Origin: Neobacillus thermocopriae | Lineage (GTDB): Bacteria; Bacillota; Bacilli; Bacillales; Cytobacillaceae | NCBI RefSeq assembly: GCF_010975035.1 | Contig: NZ_JAAIUV010000015.1 | Span: 1 to 64,000, forward strand | Length of the DNA: 64,000 nt | Reading direction: 5' to 3' | In this document: piece after piece, positions 59,776 to 64,000 of the stretch | Layout: every line of letters starts with the position of its first letter | Position numbering within the stretch: position 1 is the stretch's first letter | Notes under the pieces: model-generated | Told to the model about the DNA's origin: nothing | What the model saw: only the letters and a program-made list of their open reading frames with translations | The model's database searches: none | Position numbers and translations under genes: made by a program

Positions 59776-60645
59776 ATGATTTATCGCTTACTAGCGTTAA
59801 ATATTGATGGTACACTCTTGCAAACAAATGGAAGGCTTCATCGTTCTACAAAGGAAGCGATTGATTATGTACAGCAAAAAGGGATTTTTGTTACTCTCGT
59901 AACTTCCAGAAACTTTCCTTCCGCTAAAAAGGTGGCAAGAGCTTTAAAAATAAAATCACCTCTTATCACCCATCAGGGTGCATATATCTCAAACACTGAT
60001 AAAAATCCGATTTTTGTTAAGAGATTAAATGAAGAGATTACTTATGATATAGTACGATTTCTTGAAGGATTGCCTTGCCAAATTCGCCTCGTTCATGAGC
60101 AATTTTCTTTGGCGAATAAGCATAAACTGTACAATAATCTCTTGGTGAAAACTGTATTTACATCGGGAGATCCGATGTTTTATTCTCAGCAATTTGTTCC
60201 ATCCCTGAGTGAATATTTGCATGATCATCGTGTTACCCCTCCAAAGATTGAGGTATATTTTGAAAATAATCGAGACTTGGAAGATGCCAAAAAAGCTTTA
60301 GAAGCCATGTTTACAGAAATCAATTGTATAAAACTTGATGATTTACGATTAGATATTGTCCCTGAGGGAGTTTCAAAACTAAACGGTCTAATTTTCCTTG
60401 GAAATCAGCTTGGGTTTAAGCTAAAGGAAATGGTGTATATTGGAGATGGCCTAGATGATATCCCTCTGATAGAAGCCGCGGGTTTAGGAGTATCCATGTG
60501 GAATGCACCTTATGATGTCAAAAGGGCATCCGATTGGGTCACTCGATCCGAAAATGAACATGGTGTAGCTTATATGGTCAAAGAACATTTCAGAAAGCAG
60601 CAGCCTATTGATTTTTTACGAAAAATGAAAATCATTAAAAACTAA
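59776..60645 (+). CDS. yhaX: HAD-superfamily Cof-type phosphatase YhaX
   Basis: 289-aa hydrolase of the Cof/YxeH branch. Motif I is degenerate, reading ALNIDGTLL rather than DxDGT (the first Asp is Asn, near residue 9), motif II VTSRN near 41, motif III Lys near 207 (SKLNGL), motif IV GDGLDDIPLIEAAG near 220. Loss of the nucleophilic Asp, if real, would impair phosphatase chemistry. AGGGGGGAG precedes the ATG. Located next to hemZ as in B. subtilis. Confidence 0.85.
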   Translation: MIYRLLALNIDGTLLQTNGRLHRSTKEAIDYVQQKGIFVTLVTSRNFPSAKKVARALKIKSPLITHQGAYISNTDKNPIFVKRLNEEITYDIVRFLEGLPCQIRLVHEQFSLANKHKLYNNLLVKTVFTSGDPMFYSQQFVPSLSEYLHDHRVTPPKIEVYFENNRDLEDAKKALEAMFTEINCIKLDDLRLDIVPEGVSKLNGLIFLGNQLGFKLKEMVYIGDGLDDIPLIEAAGLGVSMWNAPYDVKRASDWVTRSENEHGVAYMVKEHFRKQQPIDFLRKMKIIKN

Positions 60646-60690
60646 TTTTCTTATTTTAAGTGATGAATCCTATAAAAATATCTATTAGAT

Positions 60691-60727
60691 GATACTAAGG
60701 GATCGAGTGACCTTAGTATTTTTTTTA
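60691..60727 (+). terminator. Terminator after yhaX
   Basis: ATACTAAGG / CCTTAGTAT stem followed by T8. Confidence 0.85.
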
Positions 60728-60810
60728 TCATTGTGAATTATTTCCTTATATTGACCTTATTTTTTTGATTTTGTACACTAAAGGGAGTTTAATTTGAAAG
60801 GTGATAAATT

Positions 60811-62322
60811 TTGCGAATTTCAATTATAGGCTTGGACGATGAAAGATTTAACCGTCCGCTTGAACTGATTGCCAATTTGTTTTTTGAGGAATCACAAATC
60901 ATATTAGCCAATACAGAAGAAGCTGATATTCAAATAAAATTTCATCTGGAGATTCAGAAGGATGTGGCTGTTACTGCTGAATTAAAGGATCATAATGGAA
61001 AAATTTATTCCTCCAAATACCAAAAAGAATTATATGCTGCTCATACTGAAAAAGAACGGTTTAAACAAATAAAAAACGCTGTTTCACATGTGTATTTAAC
61101 CGTTTTACAAGACTGGACCGGAATGATACAAAAATGGGGGATTCTAACTGGGGTCAGACCAACGAAACTTCTCCATAAAAAACTACAGGAAGGGATCCCT
61201 GTTGAATTGGCTCATAAGCAATTAAAAGAGGATTATCTGATAACAGATGAAAAAATTGAGCTAATGCAGCAAATTGTTGAACGTCAATTGACAGTGGTTC
61301 CAGATCTTTATTCTCTAAAACAAGAAGTAAGCATTTATATTGGTATACCATTCTGTCCGACTAAGTGTGCTTACTGTACATTCCCTGCCTATGCGATTAA
61401 TGGCCGTCAAGGTTCCGTCGACTCTTTTTTAGGCGGGCTTCACTATGAAATGAGAAAGATCGGTAAATGGTTGAAGGAAAAAGGTATTAGGATTACAACC
61501 GTATATTATGGTGGAGGTACTCCGACAAGCATTACCGCTGAGGAAATGGATATGTTATACGAGGAAATGTATACATCATTTCCTGATGTGGATAAAATCC
61601 GAGAGATTACAGTCGAAGCTGGACGTCCAGATACGATCACTCCGGAAAAATTAAGGATTTTAAAAAAGTGGAATATTGACCGTATAAGCATTAATCCACA
61701 ATCCTATACTCAGGAAACACTAAAAGCAATCGGTAGACATCATACTGTTTCAGAGACTATTGAGAAATATCACTTGGCTCGGGAAATGGGGATGAACAAT
61801 ATTAATATGGACTTAATTATTGGATTGCCTGGTGAAGGTATTCCTGAATTTACTCATTCTCTTTCCGAGACAGAAAAGTTGATGCCTGAGTCTCTGACAG
61901 TTCATACACTTTCATTCAAGCGGGCCTCCGAAATGACAAAGAATAAAGAAAAATACAAGGTAGCTGACCGGACAGAAGTTGAAAAAATGATGGAACTTGC
62001 ACAGGATTGGACGAAAAAGCATGGCTATGTTCCGTACTATCTATATCGTCAGAAAAATATTTTAGGCAATCTTGAGAATGTTGGATATTCGCTACCAAAC
62101 CAAGAAAGTATCTACAATATTATGATTATGGAGGAGCAACAGTCCATTATTGGGCTAGGATGCGGGGCATCTAGTAAGTTTATTGATCCTATTACAGGAA
62201 AAATCACACATTTTGCCAATCCAAAGGATCCGAAGTCTTATAACGACAGTTTTGAAGCATATACTGAAGAAAAAATAAAAATTTTGGAAGAGTTATTCTC
62301 TGAAAAAGGTTCTCCTGCTTAA
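60811..62322 (+). CDS. hemZ: Oxygen-independent coproporphyrinogen III dehydrogenase-like HemZ
   Basis: 503-aa radical SAM protein of the HemN family, matching Bacillus HemZ in length and layout: an extra N-terminal region of about 165 residues, then IGIPFCPTKCAYCTFPAY (Fe-S cysteines near residues 182-189), YYGGGTPTSI near 232, EAGRPDTITPEKL near 270 and a HemN C-terminal tail. Proposed to oxidise coproporphyrinogen III without oxygen. The start is a TTG at 60811, 7 bases after AAAGGTG. Terminator overlaps the stop codon. Confidence 0.93.
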   Translation: MRISIIGLDDERFNRPLELIANLFFEESQIILANTEEADIQIKFHLEIQKDVAVTAELKDHNGKIYSSKYQKELYAAHTEKERFKQIKNAVSHVYLTVLQDWTGMIQKWGILTGVRPTKLLHKKLQEGIPVELAHKQLKEDYLITDEKIELMQQIVERQLTVVPDLYSLKQEVSIYIGIPFCPTKCAYCTFPAYAINGRQGSVDSFLGGLHYEMRKIGKWLKEKGIRITTVYYGGGTPTSITAEEMDMLYEEMYTSFPDVDKIREITVEAGRPDTITPEKLRILKKWNIDRISINPQSYTQETLKAIGRHHTVSETIEKYHLAREMGMNNINMDLIIGLPGEGIPEFTHSLSETEKLMPESLTVHTLSFKRASEMTKNKEKYKVADRTEVEKMMELAQDWTKKHGYVPYYLYRQKNILGNLENVGYSLPNQESIYNIMIMEEQQSIIGLGCGASSKFIDPITGKITHFANPKDPKSYNDSFEAYTEEKIKILEELFSEKGSPA

Positions 62323-62342
62323 TTAAGCAGGAGAATTTTATT
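62310..62342 (+). terminator. Terminator at the hemZ stop
   Basis: TTCTCCTGCTTAA / TTAAGCAGGAGAA perfect stem followed by TTTTATTTTTT. Confidence 0.88.
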
Positions 62343-62605
62343 TTTTATACTTTTATATTAATAACGGACAGATGAGCCAAAAGCTGTCCTTTAGTGTGAT
62401 CTTATAATCTTTTTGTTCTTATATAATAGATTAATGTCCTAGGATGACGAAAGGTTTATAGCTAATTTTTTTGAAGGAATACGTTCAGAAAACATTTAAC
62501 AATGGTTTATTTTTATTATAAATTCGATATTTTTAGAAAATTCCTTTTTATTCAAGCTATTTCTATATATAATGAAATGGAATAATGTACTGGGAGGGAT
62601 ATGCT

Positions 62606-63397
62606 TTGTCAATCAAATACGTTACAGATAAGGTGAATGTAAAGATTGATGGTCGGGTGGCAACATTGGTGATGAATCGACCGGAGACGTTAAATGCGAT
62701 GGATTTGGACATGATAAAGGGGCTTGTTTATAGGTTGAAGGAAATAAGCGAATCGGATGAAATTGATATTGTTGTCTTAACCGGTAATGGCCGTGCGTTT
62801 TCAGCAGGCGGGGATATTAAAACAATGCTTTCAAATATGAATGAAAAAGAATTTTATCTTGTAATGGACCATATTAGTGAATTGATTATTACTCTATATA
62901 GTCTTCCAAAGCTAACAATCAGTGCGATCAATGGGGCTGCTGCCGGCTTAGGATTCAGTTTGGCTCTTTGTACAGACTATATAATAGCGGACAAAGATAG
63001 CAAATTGGCAATGAATTTTATTGGTATTGGTCTCATTCCTGACGGTGGTGGACATTTCTTTTTGGAGAGACGATTGGGAGAAACGAAGGCAAAACAAGTG
63101 ATTTGGGAAGGAAAAATGATGACGGCAGAAGAAGCATTTGCACTTGGGCTTGTACAAGAGGTAGCAGAAGATAGCCTACAAGAAGCGGTACATAAAAGAG
63201 TAGCCGAGTGGTTAAAACGCCCTATTCAGGCAATGATTAAAACCAAAAAAATATTAGCGGAAAAAAATCGACCTCAGCTGTTGAAAATACTAGAGTTGGA
63301 GAAGCATGGCCAGCTTAAAATGAGACAGACTGCTGATCATCAGGAAGGTATTAAAGCGTTTATAGAGAAAAGAAAACCGAATTTTATTGGAAAATAA
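62606..63397 (+). CDS. yhaR: Enoyl-CoA hydratase/isomerase family protein YhaR
   Basis: 263-aa crotonase-fold protein. CoA-binding and oxyanion motifs: NRPETLNAMD near residues 23-32, GNGRAFSAGGDIKTML near 60-75, INGAAAGLGFSLALCTDYIIAD near 104-125. The position usually holding one catalytic Glu is GIGLIPDGGG (Asp at the second site), so hydratase versus isomerase or thioesterase activity is open. TTG at 62606 follows GGGAGGG and gives the family-like start MSIKYV. Confidence 0.88.
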   Translation: MSIKYVTDKVNVKIDGRVATLVMNRPETLNAMDLDMIKGLVYRLKEISESDEIDIVVLTGNGRAFSAGGDIKTMLSNMNEKEFYLVMDHISELIITLYSLPKLTISAINGAAAGLGFSLALCTDYIIADKDSKLAMNFIGIGLIPDGGGHFFLERRLGETKAKQVIWEGKMMTAEEAFALGLVQEVAEDSLQEAVHKRVAEWLKRPIQAMIKTKKILAEKNRPQLLKILELEKHGQLKMRQTADHQEGIKAFIEKRKPNFIGK

Positions 63398-63404
63398 AAA
63401 ATAA

Positions 63405-63430
63405 GAAAGAAGCCACTAGGCTTCTTTCAC
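63405..63430 (+). terminator. Terminator after yhaR
   Basis: GAAAGAAGCC / GGCTTCTTTC stem with a short T-tail. Confidence 0.75.
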
Positions 63431-63772
63431 TTTTAAGAAATGTCTCTGTTAAGGTAAATGTTGATAATAAGTAAACAAAAACTTTAAAAAAATAAGTGAG
63501 GGAGGAATGAATTGTTTGGAGATGGTTCATTGCTTCTCCATTAATGATGCTTGGAGTTATTCTATTCTCATTAACCAATGACCAAGTGGGGAATATAGGT
63601 CTTATAATTATGAGATTAATATAGAATTTGGCAGTTTTTTTATGGCTAGTTTTATTGTCAAAGACAATAAAAGAAAAAAATTAGTTTAATAAGATTAAGG
63701 GAAACCCCATTTTTGGGGATTTACCTTAATAAGATTTAAATATCAAAAATAATGATCAACAAAGCCTAAAAA
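63431..63772. other. Intergenic region with a possible small membrane peptide
   Basis: GGAGG at 63501-63505 is followed 5 bases later by ATT and 37 open codons (63511-63624) beginning I-V-W-R-W-F-I-A-S-P-L-M-M-L-G, one hydrophobic helix. No canonical start exists in that frame; a competing ATG frame at 63507 gives only 24 polar residues and is too close to the site. A hairpin AAACCCC / GGGGATTT near 63700 may end the YhzD transcript. Confidence 0.3.
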
Positions 63773-63958
63773 TTAAGAATGAAAAAGAAGAAGTTTACCA
63801 GATGGTGAAGTGCAGCGATGGGTTTTGTTTAATAAGTTTTTCTCTGATAATAGTTTTTCTCCTAGTTTTTTAGCCTCTTCGTCATTTTCAGCCTGAAAGG
63901 TTTCATCTAGAATTTTTTCTCCATTTGCTTCAAAAGCAGTTATTTTATACATTTTCAT
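63773..63958 (-). CDS. yhzD: YhzD-like small protein
   Basis: 61-aa protein matching B. subtilis YhzD in length and pattern: beta-strand MYKITAFEANGEKILDETF, a helix EAKKLGEKLLSE and a basic end THRCTSPSGKLLLFHS. Function unknown. AAAAGGGGAA precedes the ATG on the minus strand. It closes the yha block. Confidence 0.82.
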   Translation of the reverse strand: MKMYKITAFEANGEKILDETFQAENDEEAKKLGEKLLSEKNLLNKTHRCTSPSGKLLLFHS

Positions 63959-64000
63959 TGAACATTCCCCTTTTATATTAAAATAAATTAGACTTCGAGA

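Overview
The window is low-GC chromosomal DNA from an aerobic, endospore-forming member of the Bacillaceae (Bacillus sensu lato). Evidence: an alpha/beta-type small acid-soluble spore protein, spoVR, prkA and yhbH, a four-gene yheC/yheD ATP-grasp cluster, strong AGGAGG ribosome sites with many TTG starts, sporulation-sigma-like promoters, and a gene order collinear with the B. subtilis yhb-yhc-yhd-yhe-yha arc. The species cannot be named from the sequence alone.

Layout. 1-3.9 kb: accessory left edge, with the end of an IS3-type insertion sequence reading leftwards, a lone cbiA, hsp20, two small proteins and tRNA-Gly(TCC). 4-11.7 kb: queG-yhbB-trmL and prkA...yhbH, the sporulation kinase and its VWA-like partner. 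11.7-16.6 kb: a complete N-acetylglucosamine unit, with the nagE transporter divergent from nagA-nagB-nagR and two NagR-type operators plus a cre box between them. 16.7-25.6 kb: a CAP-domain lipoprotein, a KinB-like kinase, a short metallophosphatase, deoC, ykaA-pit phosphate uptake and yhcT/yhcU. 26-33.9 kb: pgcA, yhdB, a carboxypeptidase, yhdC, spoVR, ald-adeR. 34-44 kb: membrane and small proteins, an mpfA-type magnesium exporter with a long structured leader, a second orphan kinase, TPP-riboswitch-controlled thiT and a SASP. 43.7-52.1 kb: msmX-yxkF, then yheE, four tandem YheC/YheD ATP-grasp genes and yheA. 52.5-59 kb: a LacI-controlled sugar locus (regulator, debranching-type glycosidase, binding protein, two permeases) lacking its own ATPase; MsmX 8 kb away is the obvious energiser. 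59.2-64 kb: a frameshifted gene, yhaX, hemZ, yhaR, yhzD.

Themes. Sporulation genes run through the window: prkA, yhbH, spoVR, SASP, yheC/D and two kinases without response regulators. Carbon control is visible as NagR sites, cre-like boxes and an 18-bp perfect LacI-type palindrome. A dispersed family of about 130-215 bp imperfect-palindrome repeats occupies at least six intergenic spaces in long and short forms; its terminal stems appear to change in a compensating way, suggesting a conserved folded element. The most interesting unexplained items are this repeat family, the doubled ATP-grasp cluster with neighbouring small proteins, the roughly 470-nt mpfA leader, the alternative stem-loops between the sugar-binding-protein and permease genes, and the frameshifted gene whose ribosome site lies inside a repeat copy.

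All calls come from reading motifs, start sites and neighbourhoods by eye. No database search or folding program was run.
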